Source: a virus. Taken from it: a DNA stretch of 34,421 nt. Below the pieces are notes generated by a model, which did not search any database, was not told the origin of the DNA, and saw nothing but the letters and a program-made list of their open reading frames with translations. Both the position numbers and the translations under genes were made by a program. The DNA is taken from positions 1-34,421 of IMG/VR virus record IMGVR_UViG_3300048026_000375. One strand, written 5' to 3'. Position 1 is the stretch's first letter. Every line of letters starts with the position of its first letter. This document shows positions 6,574 through 14,954 of this stretch, one piece after another.

Positions 6574-7829
6574 TAACTTGCCCACGTTTTAGTTGCTGAG
6601 AAATTTAATGCATTAAATTCCATTCTATCGTTTAGTTTAACGGCTCCACCGTCTACACCAAATGCTACAAATCCTTCATGGTTTGTAACTCTGTATCCAT
6701 TTTCTGTTTTTACAAATGTTCCAATTTTATCTACATTACTTAATTTTTTAATTAACATTAGTTTAGCACTTATTATACGACGATATACTGCCAATGTCAA
6801 TAGTAACGTATTACTATTATCTGCTAAAAATTGTTTTTGTTGTTCAATTTTATCTATACGTTTTTGTGCCGCAGGACTTTCTGCACCACCTTTTAATTTT
6901 TCAATTTCTTTATTCATTTTATCAGTGTAATAATTCATAAAGTTTTCTAAAAACTTTGTAGGTTCACCAACTTGTTCACCAGCTCTTACATTGTTATTAA
7001 TAAATGGTTTAATAAATTTTGCAAATTCTGCCGATAATACTGCATCCATTTTAGTACCTACTTTTTTAAGTGTAGTACGCCCTGTTGCAATAGTATCATC
7101 TATGCCTTTTTCTTCACCTGGAGTAAGTGTTGCAATCCCCGAAACATCTTTATAATTAGCATCATCAAACCATACATCTGGTGTTTCTTGTAAACTTCTT
7201 ACACTATAACCAAAACTTGCAGTCATTTCTGATAGTGTAGCACCTGTGTATTCTGTATGAAATACTATTCCAATTTTTGCTTTACCGACACGTTTACCTA
7301 TAGCACTATCAACTGGCACTGCATATGTAATAGTGTTAGGAGTAAATGTATAACAGTTGTCATCACCTACGTCTTCAGTTTTAACATCACCTGGGCCAAA
7401 AAGGAAATCGCCTTGTACAACTGTTCCTATGCCTAATTTAGGTAATAGTTTAAACGCCATTAATAATTTTGCTTCTAATGAAGGTTGTTCAGAATACCAT
7501 TCTTTAATCTGTGCTACTGATTTAGCAACTTTAGGTGTATTTGCATTAAACACTGATTTAGTGCCTACAAAGAATTTACTATCTTCTGGATCTATTCCAC
7601 AAATAATTGCAGGAGCACCGTCCCACTTAACAGTAATTTTACCTTCTGGTTGTCCACCTTCTAATAATCCTTTAACTGCATCTAAATAATCAAATGCTCT
7701 TAAGGCACCTTTGTATCCTTCATTAAAGATTAAATCTTCAACGTGTTCTAAATGCGTGTTTTTACCTTCTGCTTCATTAAGAATATTCCAATGATGCTTG
7801 TTAGGTTCAAATATTTCTGTAATTAACAT
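6573..7829 (-). CDS. Conserved phage protein with nucleotidyltransferase (DNA/RNA ligase-like) motifs
   Basis: 418 aa. This T4-like marine phage family is normally annotated hypothetical. Residues 66-73 read TVKWDGAP, matching ligase motif I KxDG, where Lys (K68) is the nucleotide-bearing residue. VVQGDFLF (137-144) fits motif III. NHEGFVAF (383-390) fits motif IV (EGxV). GGAVKLND (394-401) fits motif V. Between III and IV lies a long helical insertion (about 190-380) with a charged coiled segment. The N-terminus has a leader ending ILNEAEG, a possible prohead-protease site. It starts at TAATG coupled to the 746-aa gene. Whether it joins nucleic acid ends, caps something or has lost activity is not visible. 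Confidence 0.65.
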   Translation of the reverse strand: MLITEIFEPNKHHWNILNEAEGKNTHLEHVEDLIFNEGYKGALRAFDYLDAVKGLLEGGQPEGKITVKWDGAPAIICGIDPEDSKFFVGTKSVFNANTPKVAKSVAQIKEWYSEQPSLEAKLLMAFKLLPKLGIGTVVQGDFLFGPGDVKTEDVGDDNCYTFTPNTITYAVPVDSAIGKRVGKAKIGIVFHTEYTGATLSEMTASFGYSVRSLQETPDVWFDDANYKDVSGIATLTPGEEKGIDDTIATGRTTLKKVGTKMDAVLSAEFAKFIKPFINNNVRAGEQVGEPTKFLENFMNYYTDKMNKEIEKLKGGAESPAAQKRIDKIEQQKQFLADNSNTLLLTLAVYRRIISAKLMLIKKLSNVDKIGTFVKTENGYRVTNHEGFVAFGVDGGAVKLNDRMEFNALNFSATKTWAS

Positions 7830-10069
7830 TATGCCGCCTTTGCACTTTTGGCTAAAATTGCTCGGACTTCATCGTCTAAGTCTTGTGATTTAATTATGTT
7901 TGCAAGTTTTTCTATATCAATATAACTTGTACTGGCTTCTGGTGCACTTGCATCTGATCCTGATTCCGGTTCTTTATTTGGTTGATCTTTAGTAGTTAAA
8001 TCTATATCTTTTACTTCTTTGTTAAGTATACCAATTTGTTCATCATCCATGCCTGCTGTTTGCATAACTTGAACTACACCTGCAATGTTGGTTGGTTTAC
8101 CTGCTTTTGCCCAAGCACTTTGTAATTTTTTAAGAGTAATTTTATTACCTAATTCATGTCCAACTGCTTTACCAGTTTTAATAGCAGTTTGGGCCGCTTT
8201 CATACCTGCCGCAGTAACACCTCCAACGGCTTTATCTGCCACAGTACCTACACCTTTTACAGTTGCCATTGCCGCTTTTTTAATAGCATCTAAGGCTGGA
8301 CCTTCTTGCAAGTATTTTTCCATTAAATGATTTTCAACGTTTCTTACATATGATTCTTTTGTTTGTTTGTTCTCTGCATTGGCTACTGCACCTGCTAACG
8401 CAACTGTGGCTACTGCACCAGCAAAACCGTTTGCAAGTTTTTGGTTTAAGTCATCAATATATTGTGTAACACCGGCTTCACTTGTATCTATATTTTCACC
8501 AGTATATTTTCCGTATAATTCCCAAAATTCCTCTTGGTCAGAATCGGATAAACTTTCAAGCATTCCGTCTGAAATTTTAGATTCTGGCGAAATAAACACA
8601 CTCTTTATTGTATAAACATCATTGCCATCTGCGTCTACACCTTCAAATGAATAATCAGCAGTAAATTTTAAATCCTGTCCTTCAAGTCCATCAAAACTAG
8701 TTGATACTTCACTTGAGAAAGTTTGTCCACCTTGGAGTCCATCTGGAATATCAATTTGTTGTGCTACGGCATTTGTATTAAAGCCTTCTGGCATTTTGCC
8801 ATCAAATGCTTGAAGTTGTTGTTCCCCACCAATTTTAACACCTAACCAAGTTTCATTACCAACTGCTCTATCAAATCCTGCTTGTGCTTGTACTTGATCT
8901 GCGTCAATTCCTTTTTCTGCTAAGAACTCTTTAAACTCGTCACTTAACTCAGGTTGTGTCATATAATCTAAGCCAGCCGCTTGTATTTTATCTGCATCAA
9001 TTGATCCTGCTGGTTCAACTGTTACATCATTAGGACCATCACCGTCTTGTGTAGATGTAGATGTTGTTTTTTCTAAATTAACACCATCACCTTTAATGCC
9101 ATATTCAGTTGCTAAATTGTTTGCCGCTTCATTGGCTGTTGCACCTTCTGGTGATAACTCAAAAATCTTATCGTTAATTTCTTTTATTTGTTCACCAATG
9201 GCATCACTTGCCTCTGGGCTATCTGTGGCTAAATCTTTTGCTAAACCTAAAAATGCATTTCTAGTTTGTAATAATTCTTGTACTGCGTCTGGAGTAAGTT
9301 GTTCTGCCGTCATATTCATTGCTTCAACTTGACCCAAGTCTATTGTACTTCCATCTGAACTTGTGAATATATCTGTAACTTCTGCCGGAAATAAATCTGC
9401 CGCCGCGTCGGCAACAACTTTACCAAGTCCACCAGCAAGAGCACCAATTGCCATTTGCTTACCAGTTTTTGCAACTGCACTACTTAATTTGTCGCCTGTT
9501 AAGATATTATTTGCTAATTTAAGAAAGAAACCAATTGCCATACCTGAAACAATACCACCACTTGCAAATGCTAATGATGATGTCATTGCCGCAATTACAA
9601 ATGCACCTTTGGCTGGATTTTCTTTTACATAATTTTTCCATTTATCAACTATACCTAAAACTGCTTGTCCACCCGGTCCTTTTCCAATTGTTTGTGCAAT
9701 TTGTGTTCTTAATCCATCAAATGCATTATCAATATTTTGTATAGGTTGTGAATCTTGTGCTTGTTTGGCTAGTTTTTCAATTTCTGCTTTTAGTTTACTT
9801 GCAATGTTGCCACTAATTTTTCCTGCTTTACCTAAAACAGTTTGATTAGTTCCACTTTGTGATGCAACTGTTTCTGCTTTACTAAACAAACCATTAATTT
9901 GATCTGGTGTAAGTTCTGCTTCAAATAGTTTACTATAATTTTCAACTAAAGGCCAAACTTTCTTTTCCCAAGAACCAACATAAACTTGTTGTGCTTCTGT
10001 TAAAACGTCCCAACTTTCTGCTAGGTATTGTTTGGACTTATATTCAAATTTTACTTCGTTTAGTTTCAT
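7829..10069 (-). CDS. Large probable internal virion/structural protein
   Basis: 746 aa. The N-terminus has two Glu-small residue sites (YLAES near 19, VLTEAQQ near 26) like prohead-protease cuts. Residues about 155-190 form a long Gly/Ala-rich hydrophobic stretch (VIAAMTSSLAFASGG), with a second at about 200-225. The centre is acidic and beta-like. Residues about 555-570 (GAVATVALAGAVANAE) are hydrophobic again. Near 650-690 is a helical module ITLKKLQSAWAKAGKPTN that I recognise as recurring in marine T4-like phage proteins. The C-terminal 80 residues are Ser/Asp-rich and then helical. The membrane-active stretches and leader fit a protein packaged with DNA and inserted into the host envelope, but this is inference. 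Confidence 0.55.
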   Translation of the reverse strand: MKLNEVKFEYKSKQYLAESWDVLTEAQQVYVGSWEKKVWPLVENYSKLFEAELTPDQINGLFSKAETVASQSGTNQTVLGKAGKISGNIASKLKAEIEKLAKQAQDSQPIQNIDNAFDGLRTQIAQTIGKGPGGQAVLGIVDKWKNYVKENPAKGAFVIAAMTSSLAFASGGIVSGMAIGFFLKLANNILTGDKLSSAVAKTGKQMAIGALAGGLGKVVADAAADLFPAEVTDIFTSSDGSTIDLGQVEAMNMTAEQLTPDAVQELLQTRNAFLGLAKDLATDSPEASDAIGEQIKEINDKIFELSPEGATANEAANNLATEYGIKGDGVNLEKTTSTSTQDGDGPNDVTVEPAGSIDADKIQAAGLDYMTQPELSDEFKEFLAEKGIDADQVQAQAGFDRAVGNETWLGVKIGGEQQLQAFDGKMPEGFNTNAVAQQIDIPDGLQGGQTFSSEVSTSFDGLEGQDLKFTADYSFEGVDADGNDVYTIKSVFISPESKISDGMLESLSDSDQEEFWELYGKYTGENIDTSEAGVTQYIDDLNQKLANGFAGAVATVALAGAVANAENKQTKESYVRNVENHLMEKYLQEGPALDAIKKAAMATVKGVGTVADKAVGGVTAAGMKAAQTAIKTGKAVGHELGNKITLKKLQSAWAKAGKPTNIAGVVQVMQTAGMDDEQIGILNKEVKDIDLTTKDQPNKEPESGSDASAPEASTSYIDIEKLANIIKSQDLDDEVRAILAKSAKAA

Positions 10070-10623
10070 TATGCTTTGTCTCCGGCTTTGGAAATTAAAT
10101 CCTGTAATTGTTTTCTTTGCTCTGGAGTTAAATTTTGTAATACTGCTTTCATATCGTCTGGAACCGGAGTTGGATTTTTTTGTTCTTCACCTCTAACATA
10201 TCTACCAAAGATAGTATCTGCAACAGATACTAATTGTGGATCAATTGATTTTACAATCTTTGTAAAAGTGTTAGCACCTGCAAAAGGTGTTTTAGGTTTT
10301 AAAAAATAGTTTTGACTTGCATATGCAATAATAAGTTTTCCAATTTTTTTAATATTAGCATCAGATATAGTTAAACCTGGAATAGCAACTGCTTTTTCAA
10401 CATCTGCTTTAAACATATGCTGAAACCATCCTTTAAAAGATTCGTAAGGATCACTGTCGAATTTTTCAGCATTTTCCGTTTCTACTCTTTCATAGTCCTG
10501 GATTGCTTTTTCGTACATCTGCTTTACTTTTCTAGAAAGTGCTTTTAATTCTTCTAATTTCTTTTTAGCATCTAAAACTTTCTTTTCAAAGTTTGCTTTA
10601 TTGTCTAATTCATCAATTCTCAT
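10069..10623 (-). CDS. Helical phage protein, unknown function
   Basis: 184 aa. Residues 5-55 are a long Lys/Glu-rich coiled coil (KKKLEELKALSRKVKQ). A compact domain follows with WFQHMF and IKKIGKLIIAYASQNYF. The tail holds a Pro-rich linker (PTPVPDD) and a helix NLTPEQRKQLQDLI. No family is recognised. It is coupled on both sides: its start overlaps the end of the 80-aa gene by four bases, and its stop shares bases with the start of the 746-aa gene (TAATG). Confidence 0.55.
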   Translation of the reverse strand: MRIDELDNKANFEKKVLDAKKKLEELKALSRKVKQMYEKAIQDYERVETENAEKFDSDPYESFKGWFQHMFKADVEKAVAIPGLTISDANIKKIGKLIIAYASQNYFLKPKTPFAGANTFTKIVKSIDPQLVSVADTIFGRYVRGEEQKNPTPVPDDMKAVLQNLTPEQRKQLQDLISKAGDKA

Positions 10624-10862
10624 TTTTTTAACTTCTTTAATCCATTATTAAATTTAGCAGGATCCTGCCTTTTAATTGCTAATAGTAGTTTACGTTCCAT
10701 TTCTTCAACAATATCATCATCGTAACATTCTCTGATTAAGTTAACTAGATTAATTGCACCCGCAATGATGTGTTGAGCTCTAGACTCAATTAAATGTACA
10801 CGATCTCGGGGGATTGCTATGCTGTCTAATTCTTCAAGCAGACTACGATGTTTGTTTTGCAT
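10620..10862 (-). CDS. Small conserved T4-like marine phage protein
   Basis: 80 aa, all helical. The pattern SLLEELDSIAIPRD, then VHLIESRAQHIIAGAINL, then the C-terminal RQDPAKFNNGLKKLKK matches a family I have seen as conserved hypothetical in T4-like cyanophages. Its function is unknown. It is the first gene of the minus-strand virion-type operon running to 3917. It has a good ribosome site (ACGGAGAAAAACTTTA-ATG) and a late-promoter-like octamer about 25 bases upstream. Confidence 0.65.
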   Translation of the reverse strand: MQNKHRSLLEELDSIAIPRDRVHLIESRAQHIIAGAINLVNLIRECYDDDIVEEMERKLLLAIKRQDPAKFNNGLKKLKK

Positions 10863-10887
10863 TAAAGTTTTTCTCCGTATTATATGT

Positions 10888-10895
10888 TATTTATT
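10888..10895 (-). promoter_or_regulatory. Late-promoter-like octamer AATAAATA for the virion-type operon
   Basis: Minus-strand AATAAATA, one mismatch from the T4 late consensus, is 26 bases upstream of the start at 10862, with CGGAG in the leader. The same gap (10863-10951) holds GGTAAATA on the plus strand at 10907-10914, a weaker candidate for a divergent late promoter of the lipase gene. Confidence 0.45.
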
Positions 10896-10951
10896 TAAAA
10901 GATATCGGTAAATACATATTAGTAAGTTAACTAATGAAGGGAAATTATAAT

Positions 10952-11725
10952 ATGAACTACGATTCACACCATGCAATGCTCTCTGCACTGGCATATAAGA
11001 ATCTAACTCCAATTTTAGAAGCATCTTTTAAAAAAATAGGGTACGAAAACGTTGATTTTTTGAATATCGATGGAGCTCAAGCATATTTGCTTGCCAATAA
11101 AGACCTTATAACAGTTGTTTTTAGAGGTACAGAACCAAGCCAACCTAGTGATATAATTGCTGATCTTAAAGCATGGAAAAATAAGAGTGATGTTGCTGGA
11201 AGAGTACATAGCGGATTTTACGATGAAATTGAAAAACTTTGGCCCAAAATAGAAAAATTTGTAGCCAAACATGAAGGAAAAGAATGTACTATAACTGGTC
11301 ATAGTTTAGGTGCCGCAATGGCAACTATCTGTGCCGCAAGACTACAAGACAAGTTTGAAAATATGTGTTTATACACATATGGTTCTCCACGTGTTGGTAA
11401 TAAAGAGTTCATATCAAGCCTTAAATTTAAACATTGTCGTTGGGTTAATAATAACGATACTGTAACAAGAGTACCACCTGCTTTACTTGGTTTTAGACAC
11501 TACGGTAAAATGCATTATTTAAATCATTACGGAAACGTTCGTAACGGATTAAGTACATGGCAACGTATAAAAGACAGATTTAGAGGACGTCTATCTGCTT
11601 GGAAAAAACTGCAATTTTTTGATGGTGTGTACGATCACAGTATTGGTGACTACCATTCAAAATTGGATAAAAGTTTTAAAATATCTAACAAAGTACACCC
11701 TAAAATTAAGTTTTTAAATTCTTAA
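10952..11725 (+). CDS. Class 3 lipase (alpha/beta hydrolase)
   Basis: 257 aa from the ATG at 10952, chosen because GAAGGG lies 10 bases upstream; an earlier ATG at 10934 lacks a ribosome site. The Lipase_3 pattern is complete: VVFRGTE (oxyanion region, 55-61), VHSGFYDEI, the nucleophile elbow GHSLGAAMA (S118), YGSPRVGN, WVNNNDTVTRVPP (acid residue D169), and the C-terminal DHSIGDYH with the likely catalytic H229. There is no signal peptide, so it would act inside the cell or from the virion. Possible roles are attack on host membrane lipid at lysis or lipid release for metabolism. It is one of only two plus-strand genes, converging on gp41 with a 20-base overlap. Confidence 0.85.
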   Translation: MNYDSHHAMLSALAYKNLTPILEASFKKIGYENVDFLNIDGAQAYLLANKDLITVVFRGTEPSQPSDIIADLKAWKNKSDVAGRVHSGFYDEIEKLWPKIEKFVAKHEGKECTITGHSLGAAMATICAARLQDKFENMCLYTYGSPRVGNKEFISSLKFKHCRWVNNNDTVTRVPPALLGFRHYGKMHYLNHYGNVRNGLSTWQRIKDRFRGRLSAWKKLQFFDGVYDHSIGDYHSKLDKSFKISNKVHPKIKFLNS

Positions 11726-13103
11726 GCATATCATTTAATTTATTAGACTGTACATCAGCACGAACTATCTTTTCAGGTTGATCGTCTGGTGTACTGTTTA
11801 TATTAGATGTTGCTTTAATTTTATTCATTACATCAGAACTAGTATCTGCAGATTTCTTGTAATCACTTTCTGCTTCTTCGCCTAAATCTCTAATACGCAA
11901 ACTATTAGCATCAAACTCTAAGTCTACTTTCATACCTACGCCACTACTACTTCTAGTTTTCATAAACTGTATTTGATATCTGCCACGTTCACGCATTGCT
12001 CTACTTGTAAAAATACCAATAACGTTATCAGCAGTATTAATTTTACTAATACCACCTGCAATATGCGAGTGATCAAACTCAATTTCTTCAACTGCCGCTC
12101 TGTTTAACTGCGAAGCAGTTACCATAATAAAATCCATCTCTTTCGCAAGATTACGCAATTCTTCACTAACATACTTGTCTTTAATAAATTGATCATTAGG
12201 ACTAACTTTGGCACTAACCGGCATTAACAAGTCTAAGTAGTCAACACAAATATAATCTAATCTCTTGCCTATTTTAACTTGCAATTCTTTTATATATGCT
12301 CTAATATCGTTGATATTACTTTGTGCAGGCATATATTTAATTCTCAAACTACCTGCTTTTTTACCAGTCATACCAACTTTCATTTCAAGTGTATCAATGT
12401 CTTTAAAAATATCTTTACTTGGAATATCTGTAACCATACTATCTAAACGCATAGCACACAATCCTTCACTCAATTCAAGTGTTAAGTAAACTCCATTAAG
12501 TCCTGCCATAGTCCAATTTACTGCCAGATTTTGCATAAACAAACTTTTACCAGATCCACTACCGCCTGCAAAAATATTCAGTTCGCCTCTGTTAAAGCCA
12601 CCAAACAATTTTCTGTCTAATGCGGGCCAACCTGTACTTACTTGTCCGTTGTTATCTTTCAATGCCATAAGTCTTGCCCTAGGATCTTCCCAATATTCGA
12701 TACCTAAGTCTTTTGTTAAACTAATTTGTACTGCATCTTTAATTAATTTTTCTACAGGATCATATGTGCCTTTTTCTAATAAATCTGCACTTTTAAGTAT
12801 TGCACGTTCTAATTCTTGTCGTCTAGTAAATGCTTCAAATTCAGACATAAACCATTCATAATGTCCGTCAGTTGCTTCTTTCACTGGTTTAAGTTTACTA
12901 CCTGTTGCCGCATTAATTTGATCAGCCGTAGGCATAGTACTATATTCAGCAGTGTGTGTTTCGATAAATTTTGCCGCTTCTCTTAAACTTTTATCAAAGT
13001 TTTCACTGTTAAAAATATTTTGTACTCTAACATAGGACTCTGCATCATTGAGCATCATCTCTAAAAATAACTTTTGCAAGTCTATTGTATAATCAGTTGC
13101 CAA
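11706..13103 (-). CDS. 41: Replicative DNA helicase, T4 gp41 (DnaB-like)
   Basis: 465 aa. The N-terminal helical domain (1-130) starts ATDYTIDLQKLFLEMM. The RecA-type core follows: Walker A AGGSGSGKS (about 179-187), Walker B YICVDYLDLL, the DnaB-like ASQLNRAA segment, and a C-terminal FMKTRSSSGVG arginine-finger region. It unwinds DNA ahead of the leading-strand polymerase and recruits the gp61 primase. The start is TTG at 13103: GAGGAAG lies just upstream, a stop precedes it in frame, and the next Met is too far in. It overlaps the end of gp61 by 11 bases, so the primosome pair is co-expressed. The last 60 residues are hydrophilic. Confidence 0.93.
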   Translation of the reverse strand: MATDYTIDLQKLFLEMMLNDAESYVRVQNIFNSENFDKSLREAAKFIETHTAEYSTMPTADQINAATGSKLKPVKEATDGHYEWFMSEFEAFTRRQELERAILKSADLLEKGTYDPVEKLIKDAVQISLTKDLGIEYWEDPRARLMALKDNNGQVSTGWPALDRKLFGGFNRGELNIFAGGSGSGKSLFMQNLAVNWTMAGLNGVYLTLELSEGLCAMRLDSMVTDIPSKDIFKDIDTLEMKVGMTGKKAGSLRIKYMPAQSNINDIRAYIKELQVKIGKRLDYICVDYLDLLMPVSAKVSPNDQFIKDKYVSEELRNLAKEMDFIMVTASQLNRAAVEEIEFDHSHIAGGISKINTADNVIGIFTSRAMRERGRYQIQFMKTRSSSGVGMKVDLEFDANSLRIRDLGEEAESDYKKSADTSSDVMNKIKATSNINSTPDDQPEKIVRADVQSNKLNDMLKNLKT

Positions 13104-14103
13104 GTTTCTTCCTCATAAGTTCGATTTTAATTTTACTAGTCTGTGCCGTGTTAATAATGCTCCATAGTGTATATAGTTTACCATATGTATCAATTGCGTC
13201 ACTTACATCTTTAACGTCTTTATCCCAATCTGGAAAGGCTACACCCCAGCCATATTCAATTGCAGTATCAATTATTTTACTTCCTGCATTATCCTGGTCT
13301 GGTACTACTATAACATCTTTTCCTAAAGAGTCAAGTAAATCCGCTTGGGTATCATTAATCATATTACTGTTTATCCCAACCCCGCCAATCTTTAATGCAT
13401 CGATTGGGCCTTCCATAACTAATACAATTTTTCTGTCTCTATTTTGTTCATCAATGTTAAACACATATCCAGGTTGCATATGGTTCATATATTTAGGTTG
13501 TATATTATTGTTTATCGATCTTCCTGTATAACCAACAAATTTACCTTTATAATAAAACGGAATAATTAATCTTTGATTTAAATTACCTGCTCTACTTGGT
13601 GACCATCTTAAATGTGCAAGGCGAGATTCTAATCCTCTAGAAATAGCATACTCTGTAACTGCAACAATTTGTTCTTCGTGTTTGCCCGGATTGTGTATCC
13701 AATGTAAAAGTGTTTCAGAATCATTGGGAAATTGTTTTTCTTCAAAAGTAATTTCTTCTACTTCTTCTATTTCACCAATTTCTTCTGCATACTCTTTTAA
13801 TCGTAATGCTTCAATTTGTAATCCTTTAATTGTTTTTTCATCTGCACCAAACCATTGGAATAATTTTCTTACTTTATATGTAAGATGATATCCTGGTTTC
13901 CAATGTGCTTTAAATCCACAATTAAAACAGTGATAACTTAAAACACCATCACCGCCTCCGGCTATACCTGCTCTGCCTCTTTTATCTTGCGACTCGTTAT
14001 TGTGTACACAACACTCGCCACTAAAACTTACCCAACCGCTTGGGCTTGTCTTCTTCTTCGAAGGCAGTAAACTCGTAAATGTATTATAAATTATATTCTG
14101 CAT
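13093..14103 (-). CDS. 61: DNA primase, T4 gp61
   Basis: 336 aa. It has an N-terminal zinc-binding domain with C31, C32 or H34, and C59-x2-C62 (YHCFNCGF), then a linker. The catalytic core follows with the Toprim motifs: LVMEGPIDALKIG (E231) and VVPDQDNAGS (D269, D271). It makes primers for lagging strands with gp41. The ATG at 14103 has no evident Shine-Dalgarno sequence. A TATAAT ends only 8 bases before it, so the transcript may be nearly leaderless. There is no other in-frame Met near the N-terminus. Confidence 0.92.
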   Translation of the reverse strand: MQNIIYNTFTSLLPSKKKTSPSGWVSFSGECCVHNNESQDKRGRAGIAGGGDGVLSYHCFNCGFKAHWKPGYHLTYKVRKLFQWFGADEKTIKGLQIEALRLKEYAEEIGEIEEVEEITFEEKQFPNDSETLLHWIHNPGKHEEQIVAVTEYAISRGLESRLAHLRWSPSRAGNLNQRLIIPFYYKGKFVGYTGRSINNNIQPKYMNHMQPGYVFNIDEQNRDRKIVLVMEGPIDALKIGGVGINSNMINDTQADLLDSLGKDVIVVPDQDNAGSKIIDTAIEYGWGVAFPDWDKDVKDVSDAIDTYGKLYTLWSIINTAQTSKIKIELMRKKLGN

Positions 14104-14105
14104 TA

Positions 14106-14140
14106 TGCTATATTATAGCACAAAACTACGGACGATACAA
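14106..14140 (-). promoter_or_regulatory. Promoter with overlapping perfect palindrome upstream of gp61
   Basis: On the minus strand TTGTAT (14140-14135) and TATAAT (14117-14112) are 17 bases apart. The -10 lies inside the perfect inverted repeat TGCTATA-T-TATAGCA (14106-14120). The palindrome is directly before the gp61 start at 14103, so it could be an operator or a hairpin at the 5' end of the mRNA. Confidence 0.45.
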
Positions 14141-14908
14141 GACTTTTGTTAAGGTTCCGAGTGTTTTTACGTCTTTAAATCTAACGGCTGTAAAAACGCC
14201 AGTAAATTCAACGTATTCATTGCCCGTTTTTGACGTATATGTATTAGATGTTACGTCAACCCAATTAGCAGATAGTAAGTTAGAGACATCATCCATAGTC
14301 GCTTGGACTGTGATTGTGCCTGTATATCCGTCTAAATAGTATTGAGCAGTATGAAGTGCTTTATTTTGATTTAATTCTGGGTAAGAGTTTGCGGCACTTG
14401 TATACTTTGTTGTTTGTGTGCCTGATCCAACTACATCAGAAATTACTTTAACTTCTGTGCTAGGTCTAAATTCATTGTAAACTCCATCGATAACTTCTAT
14501 TGTTCCGCCTGCTTCATAATTGTCGCCTCCGTAAACTACGGATCTAGTACCATCTGCGTTTAATTCATGCACACTGTAAGTATACATATTTGCATCAGTG
14601 TTTCGTAAATCTGAATCAGATAATGGAAAGTCAACTTTACCTAGATTCGCATTTGATATGGTGCCGGTTTTAGAAAGGATAACTACATATGTAGAAGGAT
14701 TTAAAATATTAAAGACAAAAGTTTTACCAGTAATAACAACGGGTTTTTGGTCTGAATCTTTCAGTTGTAGTTGTAGAGTATTTTTAATACCTCTATATGC
14801 TTTTAAGGGACGTGAGTACACTGTTCTATTCCTATGTTCTACAGTTGAATCTGGAGAATATACAACTGTTTGTTTTTGATCTATTAAATATCCAATTAAT
14901 TTTTGCAT
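14126..14908 (-). CDS. BppU-like virion/baseplate-associated protein
   Basis: 260 aa, beta-rich. The N-terminus (MQKLIGYLIDQKQTVVY, then LKAYRGIKNTLQLQLKDSD) and the following KTFVFNILNP resemble the BppU/DUF2479 type N-domain of phage baseplate and receptor-binding proteins. I recognise the same opening in marine T4-like structural proteins. The C-terminal half (about 165-260) reads as a beta sandwich (TITVQATMDDVSNL, YVEFTGVFTAVRF), a carbohydrate-binding-like fold. It is a late gene, with an exact TATAAATA 27 bases before the start. Transcription would not continue well into gp61, which has its own promoter. Confidence 0.6.
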   Translation of the reverse strand: MQKLIGYLIDQKQTVVYSPDSTVEHRNRTVYSRPLKAYRGIKNTLQLQLKDSDQKPVVITGKTFVFNILNPSTYVVILSKTGTISNANLGKVDFPLSDSDLRNTDANMYTYSVHELNADGTRSVVYGGDNYEAGGTIEVIDGVYNEFRPSTEVKVISDVVGSGTQTTKYTSAANSYPELNQNKALHTAQYYLDGYTGTITVQATMDDVSNLLSANWVDVTSNTYTSKTGNEYVEFTGVFTAVRFKDVKTLGTLTKVLYRP

Positions 14909-14934
14909 TATATTTTAGTTTCCACATACTACTG

Positions 14935-14942
14935 TATTTATA
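14935..14942 (-). promoter_or_regulatory. Perfect T4-type late promoter TATAAATA
   Basis: Exact consensus on the minus strand, 27 bases upstream of the ATG at 14908. This gap also separates two divergent genes. The plus-strand gene at 14955 has only a weak AAAGAGACGC ribosome site and no clear promoter of its own. Confidence 0.65.
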
Positions 14943-14954
14943 TAAAAGAGACGC

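Noticed and set aside
13085-13531. 148-aa hydrophobic plus-strand frame
   Set aside because: Antisense to the well-conserved Toprim part of gp61.
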